Shown here: one piece after another, positions 19,555 to 34,500 of the stretch
Layout: each line of letters starts with the position of its first letter
How positions within the stretch are numbered: the first letter of the stretch is position 1
NCBI GenBank assembly: GCA_012932295.1
Contig: JAAONU010000013.1
Coordinates: forward strand, 42,484,627-42,548,626
Direction: 5' to 3'
DNA: 64,000 nucleotides
Origin: Cyclina sinensis
Taxonomy: Eukaryota; Mollusca; Bivalvia; Venerida; Veneridae
Program-made: the position numbers and the translations under genes
Notes under the pieces: generated by a model
What the model was told of the DNA's origin: nothing
The model's database searches: none
Seen by the model: the letters and a program-made list of their open reading frames with translations, nothing else

Positions 19555-22500
19555 CTAAGAGTCAGGTCCATTCTTGTAACACACTGGGTAGGCACTGTCA
19601 AAAGGACCAGCATGCTTACTGGTAAGTTTGATAAGAAAAAACAATCCAATATAAAAGACATCTCATTATTTTGCATTCCTGGGGTAGATTTGTTTCTTAC
19701 TGAAACATCCTTCAGGAAAACTATGTTAAGAGGATAAAGTGATAATTTATGATATAAAAGTATATCAACCAGGTATATTTCCTTACTTTATGAGTGTAAG
19801 ACGGTCTTTTTCTGATGGATGATCATCTAACCACTGGGAGTAACGACTAACTGACCAATCAGCTGTCTGCAGAGGAAGAATGTTTATCATATTTTGAGTT
19901 GAGAAAACAGAATTAACTCGATATAATCATAAAATAACATAAACATTCCATGTCACTTTAGCAATCTCTTACACATCTTTATTTGGAAACTACCTTCCTT
20001 TTTTTTGATGAAATTATCCTTTATTAATAAAAACATTAACTTTACTTTTAGGTTAATATTCTTTTGTTAAGCTGCGATATAATAATTTCTAAACTTAAAA
20101 GTTCATTAAAAACGGACTTGTTCTCTGTAAATGACCTGACACTAAAATCACACAAAAATTCAAATCAGTCTTCTTTAACCTGTCACCAGAAAAGGCTTTA
20201 AGGGTACAAATAGTGTTTTTAAATGTGAAAACACTATTTTCAGAATCTCCAACAAGTATTTAGAGACATTTCCCCAACTTAGCCAAATAACTAGTGTAGT
20301 TGTAATTATCAATGCAGAAATAGTCACCTACTACATGTACTTCACCAAAAATGGGGAGAACAATTTATGAATGGTACTGATTAGTTTCTCCTGACATGGC
20401 AGTACTTACAACATGTGGTGATTTAATGTCCATGGGTGCACGTGCAAACAGGAAATGAAGTAAAAGACTGTATGGTATTATTTCACCCAGGGCCGGACTT
20501 TCACTGACATGTTCTACACTCTGAAACAACAGGGGTCTGAAAGCAAAAAAAAAAGAGTAAGTTTTACTAAGAAAACTCTGCCAGGATTTCAGCTCTTCAA
20601 GATACATTAACATATAAGTTTGTACATCTGTGAGGTACTTCAAACAATTTCTGCAGAAAGTTTGTTTTAAATCTCTACATATTTCCCAATGTTAAGCATG
20701 ACAACATGACTTGACAGCAAATACTTGCTTCCTACAATGTCAATCAGTAAATTACCTAATTAGTTCCCCTTTCCTCAGAAAACAGAACAAGTTGTTACAA
20801 TCATTAAGCACATCTGTGTAAGTATTTCAACAGACCACTAGATTTATGTCACTACTGATACATTATTATATTCAGACAGTATGCTTACTAACCATAACAG
20901 TGCTGATATAAAGACATTTTGGTATAGTTAAGGTAGAGAATAACTCTTTTTAATGTAAAAGGAATATAATTGTATAAAATACCCCACCTGAAAGCTCTGA
21001 GCAGTCTATATGGTTTCCCAAGATCTGAAACCCTCTTACAAAATGGAGATATGGCCAGCTCCATCTGAGCAAAATCTGCCGCTAGTCGTAACTTGCCGCC
21101 TTCCCCTAGTGGACGTACAAGACACGCATGTCGCACAAACAGATCTATACACCTACTGCATATTGGCTGGATACTACAAATGAATATAAAATGACCAGAT
21201 TATTTCTTTCACAGAACCATATTTTTCCATGTAAACCATTTTTCGATTCTAAAAAAAGTGCTAAGATACTGAAGAAGTTTTCAAAGTAAACTGTTATATA
21301 GTTTGTGATTTGCTGGATTGCATTCTAACTCTCTAACCCAAAATTTATCTTTATGCAGCTTTTATTGACTACTTCATCTTTGTTATATGTTAAGAATTTA
21401 TTTCTTTATTGTCTGGCAGTTCCATATATGAAACAGTTTGATGTTAGTAGAAGATTCTATATACACAAATATTGGTATCACTCCCATTACGATTTCAAAA
21501 CAGTTACATTTTCACTCTTCATACCAATCCTATATAAATGCTTAATGTACTCAATTGTTACTCCACATGTAAGGAGACAATTATCTGTACCTTATATCAA
21601 AGAATCATTCTCAACTCAGTCTCATGCTCACAACTTAAGTATCTAAAACATTAAATTCTGTCATAAATTGGAGTGTTAAACAATTATTTCTTAGGCACAT
21701 TAATGTATATATTCACCTGAATTTTTTTAATTTCAACTAAAAGAAGCCATTCAAAGAGTCAAGCATGAAAAAAGTTTTATTATCATTGGGCCTGATCAAA
21801 GTTTAAATATTCTCACCATTCCATGACAAAATCTTGACAAGTAAACTGTGTAAGGTAGTCTGATTGACATCTGGACACAAATCCTTGTAGTTCCCTCATA
21901 TACAGTGAACAAGGGGCTTCGGTCTCTGTATCTGCTGGGGCCGCTCTAAAAGTTCAAATGCATGTAAAAAAACCAGAAGTATTTTCAAATTCATTTGTTC
22001 CTTAGAAAAGTTAATCAAAGTGACTGATGTCTTTGAATCCACATTAAAGTTTCTCATACCATACAAGATTTTCATACTGAGTATTCTCATTTTGGCAAAC
22101 TTGGCCACATTTTGTAAGTCCTCTACAGAGAGTATGCAAGTATAACTAGATATATCAATAATTAAGAATAAATAATAGCTGCTCTCTACATCCAACATAT
22201 TATATCTTCTAATCAAACTGAATCCCTGCATAACAAAGTTTGCTGTTTCTTGAGATGATTAACAGATTCTTGCTGTGGTTTCATTTTTTTCATCGAGGGA
22301 AACTAATTTTAAAGCTATAAGATGAACAGGACTATATGAACAAACAAAACCCATGTAACTTTTTTATGCACAGAAAAACTCTGTAATTACTGACCTATCA
22401 CCTGATGGCATATTTTTACAAATCAGAATAGTGATATTTTAAGCCTATTTCATATCATTTACCCTGAAAAGTCTTCCTGATGGATGGTCAGTATGATAGC

Positions 22501-25500
22501 TTCCAGAGCATCACATATAGAAGACATCAGGGGTCGCACAGCACTGGTCATCAACATCACAATGTTCTAGAGATCAATTTTGATATTCATTCAGTTGTCA
22601 TGTTTACATAGTCTTATTTCACTTCAATAATAAGGCATAATATATGGATTAAGAATTACCAACAAATGTGAAAAGCCAAGAGTTCAGAGTTTTTTTGAAA
22701 CAATAAATTCTACTTAACCATACAAAATATGCTGGCCTAAAGTTTTACCAGTTTAGTAAAAATTACCTGTAATTTGACAAATTTGGTAACTTACATTCCA
22801 TCTTCAAATCTATCATTATCTTTCATTATAAATAAAATACTTGTATGGAGAAAGCCTTAAACATCTAAGTTGAGAATTCCCAATAAGTTGCTGAAGATTA
22901 AGCTGAACCACTATGTGATTTACACCACCGAACCACTATGTGATTTACACCACCGAACCACTATGTTATTTACACCACTGAACCACTATGTGATTTACAC
23001 CACCGAACCACTATGTGATTTACACCACCGAACCACAATGTGATTTACACCATGGAACCACTATGTGATTTACACCACGGAACCACTATGTGATTTACAC
23101 CACTGAACCACTATCTGATTTACACCACTGAACCACTATCTGATTTACACCACCGAACCACTATGTGATTTACACCACCGAACCACTATGTGATTTACAC
23201 CACTGAACCACTATCTGATTTACACCACTGAACCACTATGTGATTTACACCACCGAACCACTATGTGATTTACACCACCAAACCACTATGTGATTTACAC
23301 CACCGAACCACTATGTGATTTACACCACTGAACCACTATGATATTTACACCACCGAACCACTATGTGATTTACACCACTGAACCACTATCTGATTTACAC
23401 CACTGAACCACTATGTGATTTACACCACCGAACCACTATGTGAATTACACCACTGAACCACTATGTGATTTACACCACTGAACCACTATGTGATTTACAC
23501 CACCGAACCACTATGTGATTTACACCACCGAACCACTATGTGATTTACACCACTGAACCACTATGTGATTTACACCACTGAACCACTATGTGATTTACAC
23601 CACCGAACCACTCTTAAAAAGCTGAAAGCTAAAACAATTGTTCATTTTCTGACTTCTATGATCCTGAGGTATATTCAATGTTCAGTTGAACATTTTGATT
23701 TACAGTATCCTGAATTAACTAGCTTAAACTCTATAAGTCTTAGAAAGGCTACATTTTATAAGTACCTGCAGAGATTCTGTTATACTTGTTTTGGCTTCTT
23801 CAGGATAGTGTTCTAGGCTGTTCACAACCTGTAACAGAGAGAAAATATCATATCACATATATTGGCAAAAGCAGTACAAAAGCAAATGTAATACAAAGAT
23901 GTCATATTAATTAGCAAACTTACTGCTAACCCATCGTAAAGCTACAAATGTATAAGTCAGGAGTTAAAAACTAATAGCCAATTTAATGAGGTGGCTGTTT
24001 CCTACAGATATTTGCTTGAAAACAGGCTCTTAGAGAGTCCTACTAATCTGAAATAAAGATCTGCATACAAAAATACTAATGATTATGTTCTGTTTGCTTA
24101 AATCCAGTATACATGTTGTTTCTTACTTATTTTGGATGAAAGCTTGTTGTTTGAAAATGTGTGATAAAATCCAAACAAACCAACACAAAATAACAAGTTA
24201 TGAAAACAGAAAAGCTAAGATGAATTAGGAATTTGATGAGATATATACAAACAGCACTTACATTTGAAACAGCTAAATGTAACTGATACAGGGTGTTTAC
24301 AACTGCAGCATTACGAGTCTGTCCCTGTGTTGGAGGTCCAATCACCTGACTTGCTTCACCATCAGTACATACCTGAAACATTTTGCAAATTATAAATTTC
24401 ATTTTTGCTCCACAGAATGTTTCTTTTTGTTATATTTTTTTCTCATGGAATGAATCATTTAGACTAGTGTTTTTTTCTTTTTGGTCAATGACATAATAAG
24501 AGATCTGCTTAAAGTTTATTCCCTGTGTTTATAACCTGTGTTAAATCATTTATTCTATTAGGTATAATGATTTCTGACATGTTATATAGCACCCTTTAAA
24601 CGGTAATGAGCTACATTGTAATAACACCCAAGATACTAGGTGAGGGTTATAGAAGCTTATGACCATTTATACCAAGCCATGTAACATTTCAAAAACAAAA
24701 CACATAATACTGCACAGCTGCTTTATTTGGTTCAAATGAAGATTTTATGGAGAGTCATTTATGCAAATGTCACATGGTTAATATAAACACCATGATGGTC
24801 CAATGAAAACTGATAATACAAATGTGCAGTACTATAAAATCACATTCACATTTTCTAACAATAGAACAACGACGTAAGTATAAAGGAAATGTACATACTA
24901 CATAAACTCTTTCATAAAATGAATATATTTGTAGTTTTTTCAATGCAGTTGTGACAGTAACTCGATACTTACAAGCTGCTCACTCTTCACACAGAACATT
25001 TTCACCGTCTTGGCCACATTTTTTGCCACTGTAATACAGAGTCTCATATCCACACTAGCCACATTCAGCTCACTGAAACATTTAAACATTTAAACATAGG
25101 TATCTATCTGCATACATACTGGGACCACATTTTCATGTTTTTGAACCAATACAGTTACGAAGAAACCAGCTACATGTATCTAATAAGGTATGCAGAAGAG
25201 GACTTCTATACCAGCAAGTGTGTTCTAGTCTTTGGAGTGGTAGCTTGATTTATCCATTCAGCTAAATCAAATGTGAATGCCAGTTATCTAGTGAAGATAA
25301 TGGAACTCTAAACTTTCTTAGCACTCAATCCAAGGAGGGAAGAATTTTTTTATACAAATTTCGTTTTTTTTGGTTTTGATAATATCAAATACATAGTCTT
25401 TAAAATCAATTTCTGTGTACATATTTCCTTCAGTTTCATATTGTGCACTTCATGCTTTGAAGTCTGACATCAGAGAATTATATATACATGTAATATACCA

Positions 25501-28500
25501 TGGAAAGAAAGCATGAAAACGTAGACCAAAGGACAGACTCCAGATTGATGAACCTACATTACAAAGGTTACCTTGAAATAGTTTTCACAATACTGTCAAC
25601 TTCTTCTGCTGTAGGTGGATTGAAGGATGCAGTGCTAAAAGCCAAGTTTATTGGATCAAAGAGACGTGACAAGGACCTTGATAGATAGGCAGTCTCAAAG
25701 TTAGTCAGTGTCCCCCGCAATGCCATTTCTGAACTGAAAATTAAGAAAGATAACTTTTCATTAAAAAACTTTTATTCTATGATGTTATAATTACAAATCT
25801 ATATCGACTGAATTATAACCCTTAAAAATTTTATAAACCTTTCAATTTCATTTGACACAGAAAAAATGAAACATAAAAAAATCTGCTGATTTCAAACACT
25901 ATTTTTCCCAGAACCTACCTATTTTGTTTGTCACTTTTGTTCGACTGTGAGAAAATGTCATCCTCAATAACTTCTGTTGTCATAGCATCTGTAGCCAGGG
26001 ACAATGACCCAGTTTCCACAGAGAGGCTGAACTGCTGTAGACGCTTCCAGAGATCATTATAGAGACGTAGAAGTTTAGGATATTCCCCTTCAAATGCTTG
26101 TTTCAAGAAGGAAGAAGCTGAAAAAATAAGAAAACAGAATCTGAAGTTTGTACAAGTTTGTTTTTAAAATATCAAATTGCATTGTTATTGTATAGCTTGC
26201 AACTGACCAAATCTGCCTTCCATTTTAAACCATTTTTGGGACTTTCTACTTTTTTTTCTAGTTTTCTTACAAAGATAAAGTACACTAAAATAATAGCACT
26301 TCATTATGAGTTACAACTAGGCTTCTAACAAAATGTTCCCATCAATTGACCAGCTAAATACAATCCCAAAACCTACAATTCTGCAGGAAACACCAATGGT
26401 TAATACATCCACTGAATGCAAAGTCGCTATGGTCATGTCAGTAATCATGAGTTGTCAAGAGTGGAAGAGTGAGGTACTAGCTTGTTTAAGCTGAGAGGAC
26501 AGAATGACAAACCAGGTATTCAACCACTGTACAATCCCTCAAACGACATGCTTTCAATACATCTGGCTGACTGTTTTATCTATACTCACACTCTGCAGCA
26601 GAATGGAATTTATTCTTTAGCATCTGTGTGACAGTTGTCCAGAAATCTGCCATAATGTGAACACTGCCTTCATGCTGCAGGAAAATAAACAAGTCTACAA
26701 TTATCAAGTAAATCACACAGGTAAACTTGCAGTGTTCAAACATGACATACAATTAGCCTCTACCACCTGTAGGCATGTCTAGGCACTTTTTCAGGATATC
26801 TGTGGCAAAGTGTCTCAGACAACCTTCTATCAGAACAGAATTACATACTACCAGCTCAGATGAAAAGAAAACCGTAAGAATACATTAAGAGTCACGTGTG
26901 CTAGGCTATGTTGGAATGATTTTCTAGATTAGTTTTAAAACTTTGTTATTGACATTTTTATTGTAGTTTCTTCTCTGATTCATTGTGTAGAATTTTTATA
27001 ACATAAATTATGAAGCTCTATTAATTCAGACACAATTCTTACTAAAAATATCACAATTGGAATCTTAAATCATATATGACTTCTATAAGGTTAATCAATT
27101 TTTGTGTAATATTTTTTGTCTGCATTTTGACCTTGATGTTTAATGTCAGTTGTATTGTACCAATGAGGGGCTATGGTAACAAGTTTAATAAAATGTTTGT
27201 CGTTAAATTTATCATAATATTTTAGATAGGTGTGAAACTTAAGTGACAAATGAATCTTATTTCTATAGCAAATCTACATTCTACGTCTTTTTAAGGCATG
27301 CAATCAGAGAATACTTCAACTCTAAAAAACAAATTTCTATATCACATACCTGTTTAAGTTCTTCAATGAAACAAACATGTGTGACAGGGTCCCTTTTCTT
27401 TACTAAAACCTTCTGCAAATGTTGCACCTGTAACCAATTAAAACAATTAACACAATACAGGGAAGGTATTACGTAACATATACATCTATAAGTTCACAAA
27501 GATATTCCTATCTGAGATTCATACAATGCAATCAACTACCTACAATAACATACAAACAATTCTTTACTTCAGTGTTATGCTATTTCTGAAGCTACAAAGA
27601 TAGTCCCAGTTTTCAATTCAGAGATAAGTACATATTCCTCTTACATTGTATTATAAAGAAACAAAGCTGAAATTCCACTATCTGCCTGCAGCAACTAGTA
27701 ACTTTCGGCGAAATAACATCTACTCATAACACACTTTTCATTATTGCCATATCACTCATAAATTCTCCACCCTTGGTAAATATCACATTTGCCAAATCAT
27801 TAAACTGGAATATTCACCTCACCATCATACAATATCTGTATAATACATGTACATACCTGGGCACAAGCTGAGTATATGCTGTCCATCAGTTTCTCCATAT
27901 TGGTCCAGAGTGTAGCCCTCAGTGCTGCTGTGTTCCCAGTGACTGGCATAGAGGCCCTGCCAGGTCCTCCTGAAAGTGACAGAATTTTTAACAGACGATA
28001 CTTTTTAACAAAAAGTTTTTGAAGAACACTAACAATATACAGCCATTTACATGTATCATTAAGCACAGAGGTTGTGACAAGTTGCTAAACTTTATACTGC
28101 TGTTATATTTATCTGGTGAGTGAAGTCACTTGCATTCAGAGAAGACAGACATTTAATATTTAACAGACATTATGTACATTTATAGACTGTGAAATCCTGC
28201 AGGAAACATGTACCAGGTACACCAGTATATCAACAAAGTATGTCTTATACAAGAACATGTTAATCATATCCATTTCAATTTCACTCTTGTCTTATCTGTC
28301 GGAAATATACAGCATATAGAAACCAAACCCAGATTTGAATATTCACCACAATGCCAGTCAATATCTGTAAACTACATGTATACATACCTTTCCCTTGTGG
28401 TCCAGTCTGTTGTATAGAGAGTGCAGTGACATCTAGACAAGATTTGATATCTTTCTCCAGGTTGTCTCTACACAGGTTAACAACCTTGTCTACCACCTCT

Positions 28501-31500
28501 CTCAGACACCCGAGGTTATGGAACACTTGAAGTGATGTGGCTACCTGTGCTTGGTTCTTGAAGATAAAAGCCAAATATACACATAAGCTGCTTACACTGT
28601 TATGTTCTATCTTTTAAGTCTTTTTATATGTACTTCTTCGCTTATATTATAAGCTAAGAAGTACATAAAATTATTACTATTAAATGTAAATTATATACAG
28701 ATAGATTCATTCATGCATAAAAATGTTATAATTTTATGTACACGTAAAAATGTGTTCCACAATGCCAACATGATATATTGTGCAATGAAATATAAAATGT
28801 TTATTTCAATTATCACATTTTTACAATGTCAATTTCAGTCCTATGACTTTGGTTCACAAAGAAAAGATGATAATATTCATATACAATTAAACTGATTTCT
28901 AACAAAGCCATGTGACGTATTTCCAGCGGGGCCCTTAAATTATCAAAATATTATATAATATTTATTATATATATAACGTAATATTAAACTAATTATAAAT
29001 TTACTATATTAACAGTATAGTCCTATTCTGAAGTAAATCTCTACACCAAGTTTGTAACTGGACAACAACATAAATGTGAATATCTGTTGTCTTTTTTTTT
29101 CTTCTGTTTTTATTAGTACTTAGATTTTGAAAAATACACAGAGGGCAACATTTTCTAACCATAAAAATGACTTTGTTTCTAGTATATTCTCAACACTTGC
29201 CTACCTGAGTTTCCATGCCCTGTTCCAGCATTCTGAGTGCTTGAGATTCAACTTCTTGGCGAGCTTGTTTCACAAACCTTCTATCTTGTTCTACAACTTC
29301 TACCCCTGTCAGGTCAACCCCTTCACATATATAGTCTGTAATATGATACACTAGTTGGTGCACATCAGTTAAATGAATATAAGCTGTCAACAAATGTACT
29401 TTCAGCTTAAACAGAGATTCAATGGATGCTTCTTGCATAACTATCCAATACTGATATAAAAAATATTATTTTACATTTTAGTATGCCAGTCAATAGTTTG
29501 AATCAATGCTATTCTATAAGGAAATAACAGGTAACTACAGGTAACTACACAGGTGACTACAGGTAACTACAGATAACTACTGGTAACTACAGGTAACTAC
29601 ACTACAGGTAACTACAGGTAACTACACTACAGGTAACTACAGGTAACTAACATTAATCAAACAAAGATCAGACTATCAGACTTATCTTTCATAAGTTGTG
29701 GAAACAAATAATTTATATCAGAAGATTTTACCAAGTTCATTCAAACTTTGTGCAGCTTTGGTTATCTCCCTTGCCCCACCTTGTAACTGACTGTGTAAAC
29801 GTTTACTCAGGTATAAGATACGAATGATCCTTCTTAATAAGTCACATGCTTCCTGTAAGATATAGATAAAAGAAAGGTACACTGGTTATTTGTCAGTGAA
29901 CTCAAATTTATCGTCTCTTTCAACAACTAAGGTCTTATCAGCACGGGCATGAATGGGATCAAACCAGAATCTTCTGTTTCGCAGTCAGATGATCAGAGAG
30001 GTTATTTGTAAACAGGTCTCCTGTGGTATAAATGAGATGAAAAATTATGCACTGTCTGTTCCCGAAACTGCTTGAAAGCAGTATCTGAAAAATTGTTGTA
30101 TTTTTTTTAAATGCCGAATACTGCATATGTCTGAGAGACCACAGTACTACAGTACTACTTTTCTTATTTACAACTCACGAAAGTATACAGGCCATATGTA
30201 AAGAAAGAGCACACAAGGATATACCTGTAAATTTCTGAGCTGAACTGTTCTTGACAGAATCTTTGTGTATGGTTCTGTTACCTTACTCCTGATTCTAAAA
30301 TAGAAATAAACTCATATTCTTAATTTACATGTATGTGCTACAGAGTGTCAGCAGTTATACATCTTAGCAACAATTAGAGGATTCAGCGTAAAAAGATTAT
30401 AATTATATTATAAGATAAGGAGACACAACAGTTCTACATCGCCTCCAAATGTTTAGTAACATTTTTAATAATTTCAACCACCTTTAGCAAATATTTTAGT
30501 ACTTGGAAGAATAGTATCAAGCTATATCAAATACTAATCTCCTTTCTTTCAAACTGAACAATTAGATTTTTACATTTCTGTTGGAAAATTGGAGACAAAA
30601 CCACTAAGAGACATGAAAGATGGCACTATGACTGCAGCTTCATTACCTGCTATCATTTATAAAAATTATACGGCCTACATTTTACTGGAATCGACCATTA
30701 TTACCGAAATCGACTTTGCATTATCGGAATCAACCTAAATTTCATACATAAGCCAATGTTTTGAAAGATATACATCATTTATTAATATATACTATAAATT
30801 AATGTATTAACAAAAGGAATTTGAAGTACCATGGGTGGGTGGGGGGGGGGGGGGGAGAATTTACTAATTTCTGTTGTAAAACTAACTTCGAGAAGATACT
30901 TCAAATTCCTTTGGTAAAGATGTTATTTCTGATGTATATTAATCATTTATATCATTTGTTTTACTTATAATCAGGTTATTTATGAAATACAACTTGATTT
31001 CAATGTATATCCATATGGGTAAATTTTTCGCAACTCGCCGATTTTCAGTTTTGTAAAAAAAAACCTTTCCACTCAAAGATACTGCAAAGTCCTTTTGTTA
31101 ATACACTAATTATATTATATATTGATAAATAATGATGCATATCATTAATAAATTTGGCTTATGCATGAAATATAGGTCGATTCTGGTAACACAGTCGATT
31201 CCAGTCAATGCCAGTAATAATGGTCGATTCCAGTAAAATGGGGGACCCAAAATTGTATTCTAAGGTAAGCTGAAAATCTAACTTCTGCAGCCAAAAGCTA
31301 TGAATCAGGCAGGATTAAATGTCTAAAAATGGTCACTGTAGGTTAGCTATCATCCTATCAATTTAATTAAAATCATTTTAACAACTTTAACATAAAAGTA
31401 TTTAATAAAATTCTTACCTGTCCATAGCAGACAGCAATGACTGTATCCTGGTCTGCATCATTTGTAGAACACCTATAAAACAGGTAAAACCAATTCATTT

Positions 31501-34500
31501 ATTAAAATCAAGGTTGGTTTAGTTTAAATACAGCCTTCAAAAACCTGTAGGACGTTAGTTTACTGCTAAAGGACTAAGTTTGTCTTTTTTCTTTTTTTAG
31601 CATTTCTTTTAGAGATGCAAACTGTAGAAGTTAAAATAAAACATTGAAAAGAAAACAAATGTATGCTTTTGCTTGTAAAAAACATGTGCATTCCCAGTTA
31701 TACACATAACTGTATAACCTTGAACCAACTATAGTTCTCTTCATGATTTAGTCACCAGTCTGACACTTTCTATGATGACACCCACCATTACAGTATATAT
31801 TTATTTGGTTTACATATATTAAAATACTGCAGATATAAGCCAGCAGAAAAGGCTTGTCCTGAGAGAAGTTGTCTTATTTACTGGAGACACTAACTTACTC
31901 ACCCTCCAGGGTTTCAACTCCTGTTGCTTGGGATAATAAATCTTCATGGTGAGCTACAATCTGCAGAGAGGAAATCATAAATATGTTACGAAGATGTCAT
32001 CTGTACAGAGAGGAAATAATAAATATGTATGGAAGATGTCATCTGTACACAGAGGAAATCATAAATATGTATGGAAGATGTCATCTGTACAGTGTTGTTT
32101 TGATAATTGTATTTTGTTAAGTTAAAGTCAAGATCTGTTCTGCTTAAAATAATTATGTAAACAAGTAGCCCATAACACTGTATTTTACTAATGAATCTTT
32201 AAATTTTTAACACTGACTTATCACCAATTTATAAATGACCTTGAGTTCATCATTACACTTATTTTTTTTGAAAGTATTGAAGTACAAAATGTTTTTGTTG
32301 TAGTATGGCTATTGCTTTACTGAAAGAGGTACATTGTACATTTTAAACTTTTATTCATTTTTTTCTGCTGAGGTTTCTTTTATAAAAAACAATCACCTGG
32401 GAATGTATTTCTTTGTCCAATAAACCAATTCCCTCTGCCAATTTTGACAGCTGATCAGTAATTGCCCCTCTTTGTATGGCCTGGTTGGCATGTGTTTTTA
32501 CGTCATAACTTTCCTCCAGAAACTGCTTGAACATATCTGAAATATATAAAATTTGTAATACAGGGCATACTGATCCTTGTGTTTTGACTGTCAACCACAT
32601 GTTTCAAATATAAATATGTAATATATATTCTTAATGCAAATCAATTTCAAGACTGTCGTCCAGAAAGCTATGATTTTATATTTCTTATGCTTTTATTATC
32701 CATGCCAATTTTGTCTAGACTATTTAATAAGCTTGTTATCATTATACAATTGTTATGCCCCCACCACTTGGAGTGGGGGGGGAGGTATAGATTTGCCCTT
32801 GTCCGTTCCATCTGGCTGTCATTATGTAGACCGGTTTGTGTCATGTGTAACTCCAAACGTATAACCACTAGAGCAATGAAACTTTCTTAGAATAGTTGTC
32901 AGCATGTGAACTTCCGTACCTGGGTAATTGACGCAAATTTACTGGAGATCTGCAGAGTTATGCCCCTTATTGAGCAAAAAATAGCATTTTTAGACTTGGG
33001 TCACGTGTAACTCCAAATGTATTAACCGCCAGAGCCATGAAACTTTCTAAGAATAATTGACAGCATGTGAACTTACACACCTGGTTATTCTGATGCAAAT
33101 TCATTGGAGCTCAGCAGAGTTATGACCACTTATTAAGTAAAAAATAGCATTTTTAGACTTGTGTGGCATGTAACATACATGTGATATCCCGGCGGGATTT
33201 AAGAAAGTCCCGTTATTCCACATCAATTCCAGCTGTCCCGGTATTAATTAAAAATTCCCGTTATTAAGATCAAGAAGAAAAACAATCTTTCATCTGCCGA
33301 CGTCAATAACTTGCTAAGCTCCGGTTATGGGCGGAGCTTATACTCGGAAACGGCAATCAATACATACTACCTTCAAAGCATTGACCAATCAGAGCGCAAT
33401 TTACTACTTTCATTGAATTAATCCTGTGTTGACACTCGATACACAATTAACACATTTAGCCATCAACGGGTGTTGAATTGGGTCAATATAATTCGATTGG
33501 GGATGTACACCCAGTAGAAAATTGTTGTGTACAACTTAACAAATTAATTGAATGCTTAATTTTAAAGGCAAACGGTTAAACATTAATGCATTACTAGTGT
33601 TACTCTAACCTTTTAAACAGTGTAAGGAAATGACTAAAATACTTTTTGGTATTTTTGTTTTAATTCTCGGATTATTTTATAAGAAAAGGTCAAGTAGTTT
33701 TAAGACAAGCTTAACAAATTGTAGGAAACCAATTTCAGCAGATATTTAGTTCATTCAACATAAGGCAGCGAGTGAAAATCTCGGATAAATTCCGTTTGTC
33801 ATATATTTCCGCGACCCCGCCGTATTTTAATATTTATAGAATACAGTGTTTTGGAGACTTTTTATATGGCAAACTTACAACATTCAATTGATTGATTAAC
33901 ATAAGTGCTCATTATTTAATTATAAATACCAGTTTTTCATTGAAAAAGTTTCCTTTTCTCTAAGACTTAAATATTTCTGTCGTGGTTACTTTTGAAAGCA
34001 ACAATTATAATGAATCAACATAATTTACATCTTTAAATCGTTTGTACTTTTGTTCAAAAAATTCTGGTGAAACTGGAAACACATCCCAGACTTGTCACAA
34101 AATGGGATCTGTGTAAGGACTTAGGTCCAAAAGCTAAAATTCAAAAGACAAAAAAAATTCAATCATCAGTGGGAATCTGAATATAAATGGATATGAAAGT
34201 GTGCTAAGGGAACAGAGTATGCCTTTTGCATGTGGTGCAACCTTTATGTATTAACAAAAAACACTTCATTAGTTTTCTTTTCTGTTCTTCTTGTCTTTCT
34301 TTTTGCGAAAACGAGTCGATAAAAAAATTCCAGTTTTCAAGCTAAAAATCCAGCTGAAAATCCAGTTGTGAGTTACCGAAGTTATCACATGTATGATGTA
34401 ACTCCAAACGTATTAACTGCTAGAGACAGGAAACTTTCTAAGAACATTTGACAGCATGTGAACTTATGCACCTGGTTATTCTGATGAAAATTTTTTGAAG

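Noticed and set aside
22905..23613. Direct repeats resembling a CRISPR array
   Set aside because: The 25 bp units are contiguous with no spacers, and the locus is a eukaryotic intron.
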